Part shown: one piece after another, positions 21,978-30,178 of the stretch
Layout: each line of letters begins with the position of its first letter
Position numbering within the stretch: position 1 is the stretch's first letter
Source of the DNA: Moduliflexus sp964602655
GTDB taxonomy: Bacteria; Moduliflexota; Moduliflexia; Moduliflexales; Moduliflexaceae
Assembly (NCBI GenBank): GCA_964602655.1
Contig: CAZRSF010000068.1
Location: 1-34,638, forward strand
Reading direction: 5' to 3'
DNA length: 34,638 nucleotides
Made by a program: the position numbers and the translations under genes
The notes under the pieces: model-generated
What the model was told of the DNA's origin: nothing
The model's input: the letters and a program-made list of their open reading frames with translations, nothing else
Database searches by the model: none

Positions 21978-22449
21978 ACAGCGTGCCGTTGAGCGATGAA
22001 GAATGAGAAAATTAATTGTGTTCGAAACGATTATGACTCGTATGACGAAACTGTTGTTTCGTCACGGGCGAAACAACAGTTTCGCCCTACGACGCGAAGA
22101 TGATCTTTTCCGCCACAATTGGTATCATTCGATTGATAATGAATAATCCTCTCTTTTTATTCTTTCGCTATTGTAAAGAGAATTCTCAAGGAATTTTTAA
22201 AAACCCGGCAACGGAGAATTTGAGGCGGAGTTGCCTCGCATTCCGATGTATTTCGCGATAAAAAGATTTTGACAAGAACTGCGGATGCGGTGAAATGGGC
22301 TGAGGTGATGTTATGTTACAGCATTATTCAGTTGCATTGACGCGAACTGAGGAGTGCGAAAGCGCAGCTTTTGCGGTCAAAGCTTCGCGTTGAGACTCCT
22401 GTTGCACATTCAACCGATTGTTCGACGTTGTAACGAAGGAGGAATTTTT
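21978..22449. other. 472-bp divergent intergenic region
   Basis: It holds a 16-bp perfect inverted repeat with a 7-nt loop (22046-22084, cgaaactgttgtttcg and complement), an AT-rich middle, a GGCAAC/GTTGCC dyad near 22207-22235, a TTGACA near 22270 without a good -10, and several GC-rich inverted segments (gcgaaagc/gcttttgc, aggagt/actcct) between 22350 and 22410 in the leader of the VOC gene. An open frame from 22354 in frame with the VOC gene is rejected as its start. Confidence 0.5.
22046..22084. repeat. 16-bp perfect inverted repeat, 7-nt loop
   Basis: cgaaactgttgtttcg is separated by tcacggg from its exact complement cgaaacaacagtttcg. It sits about 70 bp upstream of the sigma-54 activator start, in the same set of gene-border palindromes. 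The first arm is itself partly symmetric (cgaaac/gtttcg). Confidence 0.75.
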
Positions 22450-22920
22450 ATGGCAATTGTCGCAAAATTTGTCCACACCAATATCGTCGCGCACGATTGG
22501 AAGCGATTAGCGGCATTTTATGAACAGGTGTTCGGATGTCGGCCTGTGCTGCCGGAACGACATTTACACGGCGTATGGATTGATGACGCAATAGGTATCC
22601 CGCATGTTCGGCTTGACGGTGTACATCTCAGATTGCCGGGATATGGCGATTCCGGGCCGACACTGGAAATTTTTCAATACAATCTGACGGAAACGGAAAT
22701 TCCGAAACGAATCAATCGTTCGGGATTCGCGCATATCGCCTTTGCCGTTGAGGATGTCGCCGCCGCGCGTGAAGCCGTACTTGCGGCTGGCGGCAGCGAT
22801 TATGGCAAAATGGCGCGTATGGAAATCAGCGGCGCAGGAACGATTACATTCGTTTATATGACCGACCCGGAGGGGAATATCGTTGAGCTTCAACATTGGG
22901 AAGCCGCTCGCCCTTCATGA
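22450..22920 (+). CDS. VOC-family (glyoxalase/bleomycin-resistance-like) protein
   Basis: A 156-residue vicinal-oxygen-chelate protein with two beta-alpha-beta-beta-beta modules. The four metal-ligand positions are filled: His9 (FVHTNI), Glu73 (TLEIFQY), His95 (GFAHIAFAV) and Glu146 (GNIVELQHW), so a divalent-metal enzyme is likely. The pattern is close to glyoxalase I-like and methylmalonyl-CoA epimerase-like members, but the substrate cannot be named. The ATG at 22450 has AAGGAGG 7 nt upstream. An in-frame start at 22354 would add a segment unlike the fold. It has its own leader with hairpins and is not in an operon with its neighbours. Confidence 0.88.
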   Translation: MAIVAKFVHTNIVAHDWKRLAAFYEQVFGCRPVLPERHLHGVWIDDAIGIPHVRLDGVHLRLPGYGDSGPTLEIFQYNLTETEIPKRINRSGFAHIAFAVEDVAAAREAVLAAGGSDYGKMARMEISGAGTITFVYMTDPEGNIVELQHWEAARPS

Positions 22921-22935
22921 TCGCGATTGTAACGC

Positions 22936-23034
22936 TCTCGTTCCACTTACGCCGCAGAGCGGCGGATTCTCGCATTCCACGCGGAGCGTGGAACGAGAAC
23001 CGATCAGCAAGAATACCATTCATTCTTGCTGACC
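22936..23034. terminator. Stacked inverted repeats between convergent genes
   Basis: tctcgttccac (22936-22946) pairs with gtggaacgaga (22988-22998) and encloses a gccgc/gcggc hairpin. A second hairpin has arms tcagcaagaat (23004-23014) and attcttgctga (23022-23032). No T-run is present. These lie between the VOC gene (+) and the FemAB gene (-). Confidence 0.55.
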
Positions 23035-23047
23035 GCTATTTCTGGGA

Positions 23048-24091
23048 TTAGGGGAGATATTTGACAATATGGGGACCGAGCATTTTCGTGATTGAGAGCG
23101 GCAGGCGTCGCCAGGTTTTGATCGCCATTTCGTATTTCGGGTTATGCGGGTTCAATTCCGGCAGCGTGTCGCCGCTGGCAAGCCAATAGTGCCAGTAGCA
23201 GGGCACAGGTTGCGCGCCCCACTGTTCTTTGAAGCGGTACGTGCCTTCGTCAGGCGTGGAACGCCCGAAATCGAAGCGTTGATAGCCTTGCTCACAGGCG
23301 AATTTCAGGATATGCCAGTAAAGCAGCATATTCGGGCTGAGCCGGTCGAATTCGGACAGCGTGGACGCCCAGGGAATTTGCAACATCCCTTTGAACCCTG
23401 CGAGGAATCCGACGGCAATCGGCCTCTCCTGCGCATAAGTCACGCCAATATATGTCTGCTGCGGAAATGTCTTCAAGATATTCTCGAAAAAGCGTTTCGC
23501 ATAGACGGGTGTGCCGAGTTCTCTCATTTTAAAGGCAAATACGTCATAATAATGATCCAGCAGGTCGAGATGTCCGAATTTGACCGTAAATCCTTCTTTT
23601 TCCGGGCGGCGAACCTGGCTGCGCAATTTCGATTTGAAGCCGTTCCATAAAGCGTCCGCCGATTCCGGCAAATCGAGAACCATGACGACTTTCGACGTTT
23701 TGACCGGCAGGCCGAGCGCGTAGTTTTCCTGATGCCGAAATTCGATATGGGTCGCGCCGCGAGCGCGGGCAATCGCCGCCGCTTCGTCCGCCAGGCATTT
23801 CCGCGCGGCGTCGCTTTCGGCAATGATGCCGCCGTAATTGAAAAACGGAACGGAGACGAAATATTTGCCGAACAACACGCTTTTCAAAAAAATCAACGGC
23901 AAGATTCCGATCATCCGTCCATCTTGCGTCGCATACAGATAAAAGGTCTTGTGCCCGAAACTCTGCTCGATGACGCGCTTCCAGGCGGTCAAATGATAGA
24001 ATGCATCTGCCGACGATTGTTCGACAAACGCGTCCCACATCGCCTCTTCGCCGGATTGCAACTGTTTGATCTCGATTCCCGTCTGTTCCAT
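23048..24091 (-). CDS. FemAB-like protein (XrtA/PEP-CTERM-associated type)
   Basis: A 347-residue GNAT-fold protein of the FemAB/peptidoglycan-bridge-like family, close to the group found with exosortase (XrtA) and exopolysaccharide loci. Typical segments are AFYHLTAWKRVIEQSFGHK, VSVPFFNYGGIIAES, KLRSQVRRPEKEGF, FAFKMRELGTPVYAKRFFENI, WASTLSEFDRLSPNMLLYW and the end motif FDFGRSTPDEGTYRFKEQWG. Family members are thought to add an amino acid or acyl group to an envelope polymer, so a role in cell-surface polysaccharide is inferred. The start is the ATG at 24091; a TTG two codons upstream is less likely. A palindrome and 55 nt separate it from the upstream glycosyltransferase gene on the same strand. 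No exosortase gene is in the window. Confidence 0.85.
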   Translation of the reverse strand: MEQTGIEIKQLQSGEEAMWDAFVEQSSADAFYHLTAWKRVIEQSFGHKTFYLYATQDGRMIGILPLIFLKSVLFGKYFVSVPFFNYGGIIAESDAARKCLADEAAAIARARGATHIEFRHQENYALGLPVKTSKVVMVLDLPESADALWNGFKSKLRSQVRRPEKEGFTVKFGHLDLLDHYYDVFAFKMRELGTPVYAKRFFENILKTFPQQTYIGVTYAQERPIAVGFLAGFKGMLQIPWASTLSEFDRLSPNMLLYWHILKFACEQGYQRFDFGRSTPDEGTYRFKEQWGAQPVPCYWHYWLASGDTLPELNPHNPKYEMAIKTWRRLPLSITKMLGPHIVKYLP

Positions 24092-24106
24092 AAACAATCA
24101 TCAATC

Positions 24107-24140
24107 CACCCCTGTCAGGTTCGAAACCCTGGCAGGGGTG
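24107..24140. repeat. 34-bp near-palindrome between glycosyltransferase and FemAB genes
   Basis: cacccctgtcaggtt and aaccctggcaggggtg pair with one wobble and one bulge around a short loop. The sequence is related to the perfect palindrome at 10844-10876 through CCCTGGCAGGG. It sits 15 nt before the FemAB start codon on the - strand, in the position where a ribosome binding site would be. Confidence 0.7.
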
Positions 24141-24146
24141 CGTTTT

Positions 24147-25100
24147 CTATGGCCGATCCTTCTGGCTTTCTTCGAATGAACATCCGTATGCTTCGCGGAC
24201 GATATAGGTCGGGCGGCGTTTGACTTCATCATAAATGCGCCCGATGTATTCGCCGATCACGCCGAGCGACAGGAGTTGAACGCCGCCGAGAAACAAGACG
24301 GCGATCACAAGTGTGGGAAACCCTTCTGGCTCGCCGCCGATAAACAGCTTTTTATACAAATAGATTGCAATGGCGACAAAACTGAGCGCAGACACGGCGA
24401 AGCCCATATAGCTCGCGATTTGCAGCGGAAAATAGGAAAAGGAAAAAATTCCATCCAACGCCAAACGCATCAATTTGGAGAACGTATATTTCACTTCTCC
24501 GGCCTGGCGTTTATCGCGATCGTACTCCAGCCCGATCTGCTTGAATCCGACCCAACTCCGCAAACCTCGGACAAAACGGCGGCGTTCTTCCATACTTTTG
24601 ATCGCATTGATCACGACCCGATCCATCAGGCAGAAATCGCCGGAATCCAACGGAATCCGAATATTGGAAATTTTTTGGAGAATGCGATAAAATGTGAAGT
24701 AGGCCGCGCGTTTGAACACATGCTCTTTGCGTTTTTTGCGAACAGCGTACACGACCTGAAAGCCTTCTTCCCATTTTTGCAGGAATTGCGGCAGCAATTC
24801 CGGCGGGTCTTGCAGATCGGCATCCATCAAAATCACCGCGTCGCCTGTGGACGCATCCATCCCGGCGGTAATGGCGATTTGATGCCCAAAATTTCGGGAA
24901 AAATCTACGATTTTAAAACGCGAGTCTTCTTGATGAAATCGCTTCATCAATTCTAATGAACCGTCGCGGCTGCCATCGTTGACTAAAATGACTTCCGTCT
25001 GATAGGGCAATTGGTCGAGCAGATGGCGCACGCGCTCATAGAGCAGCGGCAATACCTCTTCTTCGTTATACACCGGAAAAACCAGAGATACTCGTTTCAC
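24147..25100 (-). CDS. GtrB-like family 2 glycosyltransferase
   Basis: A 317-residue GT2 enzyme of the dolichol/undecaprenyl-phosphate sugar transferase type. The GT-A core has VSLVFPVYNEEEVL, VILVNDGSRDGS, FSRNFGHQIAITAGMD and the metal-binding LMDADLQDPPELL, which are diagnostic. Two membrane helices follow (ASYMGFAVSALSFVAIAIYL and FPTLVIAVLFLGGVQLLSLG), then the family ending GVIGEYIGRIYDEVKRRPTY. Such enzymes load a sugar on undecaprenyl phosphate at the inner membrane for transfer to surface glycans. The GTG start at 25100 has TAGGAGAG 6 nt upstream and begins directly at KRVSLVFPVYN; an upstream TTG lacks support. dnaA lies 38 nt upstream on the same strand, which may be readthrough rather than function. 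Confidence 0.92.
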   Translation of the reverse strand: MKRVSLVFPVYNEEEVLPLLYERVRHLLDQLPYQTEVILVNDGSRDGSLELMKRFHQEDSRFKIVDFSRNFGHQIAITAGMDASTGDAVILMDADLQDPPELLPQFLQKWEEGFQVVYAVRKKRKEHVFKRAAYFTFYRILQKISNIRIPLDSGDFCLMDRVVINAIKSMEERRRFVRGLRSWVGFKQIGLEYDRDKRQAGEVKYTFSKLMRLALDGIFSFSYFPLQIASYMGFAVSALSFVAIAIYLYKKLFIGGEPEGFPTLVIAVLFLGGVQLLSLGVIGEYIGRIYDEVKRRPTYIVREAYGCSFEESQKDRP

Positions 25101-25138
25101 GTGACGCTCTCCTATATCATGGCTGAATGACAATGGTT

Positions 25139-26773
25139 TCAGGCGTTAATAAGTTCTCGAATCTGTTGAATCTGTTCTTTCAGTTTCGTATCTGTCTTGA
25201 CGCTGCTTTCGATTTTTTTGCAGGCGTGCATGACCGTCGTATGATCCCGTCCGCCGAATTGGCGTCCGATGTCCGGCAACGAGAGATTGGTGAGTTCGCG
25301 CACGAGAAACATCGCAATCTGGCGCGGCAGCGTCGTCTTTCTGCCCCGCGAGGAGGAGGTCATTTCGGCGGGTTCGATCTGATAATGCCGCGCCACCACT
25401 TGTTGAATCATCTCAAGCGTCACGCGGCGATTGATCGGCGCGTCGAACAGATCTGTCAAGACTTTTTGCGCTAAGGCGACAGAAATCGAGTAATTATGCA
25501 GGGTTGCATACGCCCGGATTTTCGATAAACAGCCTTCTAATTCGCGAATATTGGAACGCACGTTGCTGGCGATATAAATCGCGACATCATCCGGCAGATC
25601 GATCCCTTGCATGTCGGATTTTTTTCTCAGAATCGCAATCCGGGTTTCCAAATCCGGCGCTTGAATATCCGCAATCAAACCCCATTCGAACCGCGAGCGA
25701 AGCTGTTCCGCGATGGTGGGAATCTTTTTCGGCGGGCAATCACTGGTCAGCACGATTTGTTTTCCGGCCTGATAGAGCGTGTTGAACGTGTGAAAAAATT
25801 CCTCCTGCGTTCGTTCTTTTCTGGCGATAAATTGAATATCGTCAACTAACAACAAATCAATCGTGCGATATTTGTCTCGAAACCAGGTCATGCGATCTTC
25901 GCGAATCGAGCCGACCAATTCATTGATAAATTGCTCGGATGATAAATACAGCACGCGGGAACCGGGACGCAGCAGGCCGTACTGATTGCCGATGGCGTGG
26001 AGCAGGTGCGTTTTCCCCAAACCGACGCCGCCATACACGAACAGCGGGTTGTAATTTTCCGCTTTCTGATCAGCCACGGCTAAGGCCGCCGCATGGGCAA
26101 ACCGATTGCCGCTGCCCACGATATATGAGCCGAACGTGTATGAACTGTTCAATGAGAGCGCCGAGGCGTTCGCGAGGCGCTGACCGTATCCGTTCGATGC
26201 CTCGTTTTTGCGAGACTCCGCCCGTTTTTCTGGCGCGACGAACGGTGCCGCCATCGGCTCATTCATCGCAACGGGCTGGCCGGTGTATTGCGCGTGACGG
26301 TAGGTTGGCAGCGCCGCGACATCCGGCATGGCGGCAGGCGCGGGTTTTTGAGGTATCGCGGTAGAGGGCAGCGTCAGTCGTGACAGGCCTGCGCTGCGGC
26401 GTTCTGTGGGAAAATTCGCCACCGCCACCGATGAGGCGACCTGTGAGGACATCATGTTTTTCGCAGCGCCATGCGTATGTCCTTTCTGTTGCCCGGCCTC
26501 CGCGTCATGGCGCAACGCCGTGTCCGTTGCCGCCGTGACGACCGTAAAAGAAATATCAGGTTGAAATCCCAGAAGTTCCGCAAGAATATCAGTCATCAGA
26601 TGCACATAGTGTTCGCCCAGCCAGTAGACAAAGACGTCATCCGGCACCCCGATGCAGACCTGTTTTTGCTGTACGGAGACGCAGCTTGTCGGTCTGAGCC
26701 AGGTGTTAAAACTCGGGCGATTAATCCGTTTTTCCAGTTTCGAGAGCACTTTTCCCCAGAGATCGTTTTGCAT
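25139..26773 (-). CDS. dnaA: Chromosomal replication initiator DnaA
   Basis: A 544-residue DnaA. Domain I (LWGKVLSKLEKRINRPSFNTWLRP) starts the protein, followed by an unusually long, Ala/Pro/Gln-rich domain II (about residues 85-205). The AAA+ domain has the start SSYTFGSYIVGSGNRFAHAA, Walker A GGVGLGKTHLLHAIGNQ and Walker B LLLVDDIQFIARKERTQEEF. Domain IV ends with the DnaA-box-binding signature FGGRDHTTVMHACKKIE. Full length relative to the common 450 residues is due to domain II. The ATG at 26773 has TAGGA 8 nt upstream. DnaA boxes begin 36 bp upstream, so autoregulation is likely. The neighbour downstream is a glycosyltransferase, not dnaN, and rpmH is not found upstream. Confidence 0.97.
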   Translation of the reverse strand: MQNDLWGKVLSKLEKRINRPSFNTWLRPTSCVSVQQKQVCIGVPDDVFVYWLGEHYVHLMTDILAELLGFQPDISFTVVTAATDTALRHDAEAGQQKGHTHGAAKNMMSSQVASSVAVANFPTERRSAGLSRLTLPSTAIPQKPAPAAMPDVAALPTYRHAQYTGQPVAMNEPMAAPFVAPEKRAESRKNEASNGYGQRLANASALSLNSSYTFGSYIVGSGNRFAHAAALAVADQKAENYNPLFVYGGVGLGKTHLLHAIGNQYGLLRPGSRVLYLSSEQFINELVGSIREDRMTWFRDKYRTIDLLLVDDIQFIARKERTQEEFFHTFNTLYQAGKQIVLTSDCPPKKIPTIAEQLRSRFEWGLIADIQAPDLETRIAILRKKSDMQGIDLPDDVAIYIASNVRSNIRELEGCLSKIRAYATLHNYSISVALAQKVLTDLFDAPINRRVTLEMIQQVVARHYQIEPAEMTSSSRGRKTTLPRQIAMFLVRELTNLSLPDIGRQFGGRDHTTVMHACKKIESSVKTDTKLKEQIQQIRELINA

Positions 26774-27326
26774 GATGTGTCCTAACTGCGAATGAAATGT
26801 ATCAATAACTTATCCACATCATTGTGGATAAGTTATTAACTAATGTAATCGTCACGACTTGCGCTTTTTGTCCACAATGTTATCCACAAAAAGATGTGAA
26901 AAACTTTTATTTTTCAATAACTTATCGTGATAGAGCATAATAAAAAAGGGGCATGTTCGCAAGTTTTTTTATCAGAAATTTTCTATCTTCCGTAATCATG
27001 AATAGTTGAAAGAGGCGAGAAAGTTTGTGAAAAGTTTACGTTTGTTTGTCAAAAGATGAATATCTTCGGTGTTTTAGCGACTCTACGCGAAAATTCAGCA
27101 GGAAACTCATTGACAAAATATCAAAAGGTTTTTAGGTATTATCATCAGTATGAAGGAAAAATAAAAATTTTGTAAAATAATTTTGAAACCCTCCTCTTCT
27201 TACATGAAACAGAGGGCGTGTCAGTATGCCGAATGTCCCTGACGTTGAAGGAATATCACTGTCAAGATGTGTTGTGACGAAATCTCTCAGCATATATACT
27301 CACAGACATACAGAAGCGAGGAAATT
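26774..27326. other. oriC: Probable chromosomal origin (oriC) next to dnaA
   Basis: The 553-bp gene-free region contains three exact TTATCCACA boxes (26810-26818 +, 26823-26831 -, 26880-26888 +), one TTGTCCACA (26868-26876 +) and one TTTTTCACA (26895-26903 -). It is followed by a strongly AT-rich stretch from about 26889 to 27190 suited to unwinding. Location next to dnaA, box clustering and the AT-rich flank all fit an origin. Confidence 0.8.
26804..26837. promoter_or_regulatory. Two DnaA boxes forming a 34-bp perfect inverted repeat
   Basis: aataacttatccaca (26804-26818) and tgtggataagttatt (26823-26837) are exact complements around tcat. Each arm carries a consensus DnaA box, and symmetry extends six bases beyond the boxes. 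It lies 31-64 bp upstream of the dnaA start codon, where binding would also block the dnaA promoter. Confidence 0.85.
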
Positions 27327-27905
27327 ATGAATCAATACGAAGAATATAAATCATTAATTCAGCGAATGATTTCGGGAAATTTTTCCCAGGTCACGCAACA
27401 GGAACGCGACAAAACCGTCATGACGATTATTCATGCGTCTGCCGTGACTTCGACAGCATTGTCCATTATCCCCGTGCCGATGGTGGAAACGCCGGTGCAG
27501 ATTACGATGGTGCGGGCAATCGGCAAGGTCTATGAACAAGATTTGGATGAAAAAGTCGTCCTGGAAATTTTGTCCGTGCTCGGCGGAAATTTTCTGCTGC
27601 GGCAACTGCTGAGGCTGATTCCGTATGTCGGCTGGGTCGTGAATATCTCCCGCGTCTATGGCACGACATGGGCGATGGGCGCGGCTGCCGAATACTACTT
27701 TAAGCATGATCGGGAAGTAGAAAAAGAAGAATTGATGAAGGTCTTCAAAACCGTGCTGAAGCAAAAAACGCAGGAAAAAGAAAAAGATATGACCGACCGT
27801 CGCACGTTCGAACGCCTTGAAGAATTGAAGGGGCTGTTAGATAAAAAACTGATTTCGCAAGAAGAATACGACCAAAAGCGCGCGATCATTATCGAAGAAC
27901 TGTAA
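27327..27905 (+). CDS. DUF697-domain membrane protein with C-terminal SHOCT-like motif
   Basis: A 192-residue protein. Residues 25-130 match the DUF697 (YcjF/GTPase-associated) type: VTSTALSIIPVPMVETPVQI, then TMVRAIGKVYEQDLDEKVVL and FLLRQLLRLIPYVGWVVNIS. This domain often follows an Era-like GTPase or stands alone and is membrane-associated. The last 30 residues, ERLEELKGLLDKKLISQEEY followed by DQKRAIIIEEL, are a SHOCT motif, a short C-terminal oligomerisation-type module. A charged coiled-coil linker joins the two. GAGG lies 5 nt upstream of the ATG at 27327; an earlier in-frame start is inside the origin region and is rejected. No GTPase gene adjoins. Function is unknown. Confidence 0.8.
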   Translation: MNQYEEYKSLIQRMISGNFSQVTQQERDKTVMTIIHASAVTSTALSIIPVPMVETPVQITMVRAIGKVYEQDLDEKVVLEILSVLGGNFLLRQLLRLIPYVGWVVNISRVYGTTWAMGAAAEYYFKHDREVEKEELMKVFKTVLKQKTQEKEKDMTDRRTFERLEELKGLLDKKLISQEEYDQKRAIIIEEL

Positions 27906-27917
27906 CAACCGAATTTC

Positions 27918-27946
27918 GTAGAGATGCCCCGCCGGGGCGTCTCTAC
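27918..27946. terminator. 29-bp palindrome after the DUF697 gene
   Basis: gtagagatgcccc and ggggcgtctctac pair over 13 positions with one wobble around gcc, 13 nt after the stop codon. No T-run follows, so it may be a 3'-end stabilising element of the same palindrome class rather than a true terminator. Confidence 0.55.
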
Positions 27947-28164
27947 ACAACCGGCATCATTCCCAAACATCCCTCCACAACGTCTCCGACATTGGCGACA
28001 ATTTTCATTCCTCGCATGACAAAAAGGTTGACAAGCCAATGCAACTATGCGGAAATCATTGAGAATACAGGATGTTTTTAACCCTGAAAGAACTACGAAC
28101 GTCTTAGTGATGTCTCGATCATGAGGTTATCGCTAAACGCAACACATCTTCGGAGAAAATGTAT

Positions 28165-30123
28165 ATGCGAAAATACTATGTTGTCTTATGTCTGATCGGA
28201 GTTGTTCATTTCCTTTCTGCTTGCGGAACAGGGACGAAGCAGGGCGTGTTGTATCCTCCGGGAGCGAACCCTGAACAATTGGTCTGCGGAGGCGTTGAGC
28301 CGGGAAAAACAGGAACGCTTATCGCAGATACCGGATTCCGCCCTCGTCCGAACGGCTTCAGTTTTGCGAATTATGGCGGAGGCTATCGGGAAGCGAATCT
28401 GAGCCCCGAAGCTGCCTGGAAGATTTTCGGCGAAACCGCCTGTAAACGGATGAAAGCTGAGGAATGCGTCCCCACGCCAGCGTTGAAACTCTGGGTAAAA
28501 ACCATGAATGAGGCGATGGGGCAGGGACATTGCGAGGGGATGGCAACATTGAGCGCCTGGATGTTTTTATCGCAGGATAAACTGACACCCTACGGAAAAA
28601 CGACCGCCTTCGACCTTGACACAACCCAAACCAATCTGCTTCAAGATATTGCGTTTTACTGGACGTTGCAAACCTTAGAACCGGTTGTCTCCGAATTTAA
28701 CGCATTTCAGCAAAAACCGCCCTCCGAGATTCTCAAGACTTTGATCGCCACGATGCAGCAAAAAACAGACTGGTACACGCTTGGTATCTACGGCAGCATC
28801 GGCGGACATGCCGTGACGCCGTATGCCGTCGAAGATGTCGGCAATGGCGTCTTCTGGATTCATGTCTATGACAATAACTATCCTTGCGCCTATAAATACG
28901 TCGAAGTGGATACGAACGCCGAAACCTGGCGCTATGCAGGCGCGGCAATCAATCCCGCCGAAGACGGTTCCCCCTGGAGCGGCACGACCGGCACAATGGA
29001 TTTGACCTCGCTTTCCGTGCGGCAGCAATCTATGGAATGCCCGTTTTGCAGCGAGGAGCAGCGTTGTTTACAAAACGCAGGGCTTTCAGTGCTGGTAGGT
29101 GGGCGTGGCGCGAATATCCGCGCGACGAATGCCGAAGGTCAACAGCTTTCCTTACAAAACGGTCAAACGCAGAATACGATTCCCGGAGCGAAACTGCTAA
29201 AATTGAAAGGTATCTTCGGCGAAGACCGCGCGTCGTTGCTGGTGCTGCCGCCGAGCGCCAAATATGCGCTTGATTTGGGCGGGACAACCGATGTAGAAGA
29301 AAAAAGCGCTTCAATGGCGATGTTCACCTCTTGCCAGGGATATGCCATCAGCGACATGTCATTGAGCAGCGGAGAGTCAAGCATCGTGACAATGACCGAA
29401 GACGGACTGTTTTCCTACCAGGCTGGCGGAGTGCAAACGCCGACATTGGAAGCGGCCTTCCATGATCCTGACGGCGAAGATAGCTTTTACTCGATTTCTG
29501 ATCTCGAAATCGGGGATGGGCGCAGTATCTCATTCGAAGAAGACGCTGAAACCGGCGAAATCTATATTCAAGATGATGACCCCGACATGGAGAGCTTTGA
29601 TCTCGATACCTTTACCATAGATATGGAAGGCGAGATTGATGGCGCTGCCTACGAAGACATTGATGCCGGAGATGAGGGACAGGTCATTCTTGATATAGAT
29701 GAAGAAGGCAATGTCGAATTGAATATTGATTCGGATAGCGACGGTGTCAGTAATAACGACGACGACGATGACGATAATGACGGGCAAAGCGATGACGCCG
29801 ACATGGACGACGATAACGACGGGACAAGCGATACAGAAGAAAGCCCGTCTTATGATGAAAGCGACGACAGCCCTGATTGGAGCAGCGACGATTCCGATAG
29901 CTATGACAGTGACAGTTCCGATAGTGATAGTTCCGACAGCGATTCGGACAGCAGCGACAGCGAAAGTTCCGACAGCAGTGATTCGGACAGCAGCGACAGC
30001 GAAAGCTCTGACAGCAGTGATTCGGACAGCAGCGACAGCGGAAGCTCTGACAGCAGTGATTCGGACAGCAGCGACAGCGGAAGTTCTGACAGCAGTAGCT
30101 CTGATAGTGGAAGTGATGATTGA
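28165..30123 (+). CDS. Lipoprotein with C39/papain-like peptidase domain and Ser-Asp repeat tail
   Basis: A 652-residue lipoprotein with signal peptide MRKYYVVLCLIGVVHFLSAC and lipobox L-S-A-C (Cys20). The start at 28165 has GGAG 9 nt upstream; an ATG two codons earlier is too close. Residues 90-260 hold a Cys-His-Asp pattern of papain/C39-like peptidases: GQGHCEGMATLSAWMF (Cys123), GSIGGHAVTPYAVED (His215) and WIHVYDNNYP (Asp236). The middle is beta-rich, with a CPFC motif. From about residue 420 it becomes very acidic, with Asp-rich calcium-binding-like segments (DSDGVSNNDDDDDDNDG, DDDNDGTSD) as in thrombospondin type 3 repeats. It then ends in about 75 residues of almost pure Ser/Asp, with four 13-residue repeats. 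A secreted or surface cysteine peptidase on an extended stalk is inferred. Confidence 0.75.
   Translation: MRKYYVVLCLIGVVHFLSACGTGTKQGVLYPPGANPEQLVCGGVEPGKTGTLIADTGFRPRPNGFSFANYGGGYREANLSPEAAWKIFGETACKRMKAEECVPTPALKLWVKTMNEAMGQGHCEGMATLSAWMFLSQDKLTPYGKTTAFDLDTTQTNLLQDIAFYWTLQTLEPVVSEFNAFQQKPPSEILKTLIATMQQKTDWYTLGIYGSIGGHAVTPYAVEDVGNGVFWIHVYDNNYPCAYKYVEVDTNAETWRYAGAAINPAEDGSPWSGTTGTMDLTSLSVRQQSMECPFCSEEQRCLQNAGLSVLVGGRGANIRATNAEGQQLSLQNGQTQNTIPGAKLLKLKGIFGEDRASLLVLPPSAKYALDLGGTTDVEEKSASMAMFTSCQGYAISDMSLSSGESSIVTMTEDGLFSYQAGGVQTPTLEAAFHDPDGEDSFYSISDLEIGDGRSISFEEDAETGEIYIQDDDPDMESFDLDTFTIDMEGEIDGAAYEDIDAGDEGQVILDIDEEGNVELNIDSDSDGVSNNDDDDDDNDGQSDDADMDDDNDGTSDTEESPSYDESDDSPDWSSDDSDSYDSDSSDSDSSDSDSDSSDSESSDSSDSDSSDSESSDSSDSDSSDSGSSDSSDSDSSDSGSSDSSSSDSGSDD
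29947..30102 (+). repeat. Four tandem 39-bp repeats encoding Ser-Asp tail
   Basis: Units at 29947, 29986, 30025 and 30064 begin gacagcagcgacagcg and encode DSSDS-[EG]-SSDSSDS. They differ at only a few bases, including a Glu/Gly switch and ttcc/ctct synonymous changes. The near-identity suggests recent slippage or unequal recombination, so repeat number may vary between strains. Confidence 0.9.
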
Positions 30124-30131
30124 TCTCATAA

Positions 30132-30155
30132 TCTGACGGGTTGAAACGCCTGTCA
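30132..30155. terminator. Hairpin between the Ser-Asp lipoprotein gene and the next gene
   Basis: ctgacggg and cctgtcag form an 8-bp stem with one wobble, 8 nt after the lipoprotein stop and 23 nt before the next start codon. There is no T-run. It is related to the CTGTCAG palindrome at 31736-31768. Confidence 0.4.
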
Positions 30156-30178
30156 GACATTGCAAAAAAGAAGGTGGT

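Noticed and set aside
22354..22449. N-terminal extension of the VOC protein
   Set aside because: The added residues do not fit the fold, and AAGGAGG points to the ATG at 22450.
29530..30165. Long - strand open frame opposite the Ser-Asp repeat, with Ala/Val/Arg-rich repeats
   Set aside because: It is the mirror of a low-complexity coding repeat; it has no ribosome binding site, and composition alone explains the missing stop codons.
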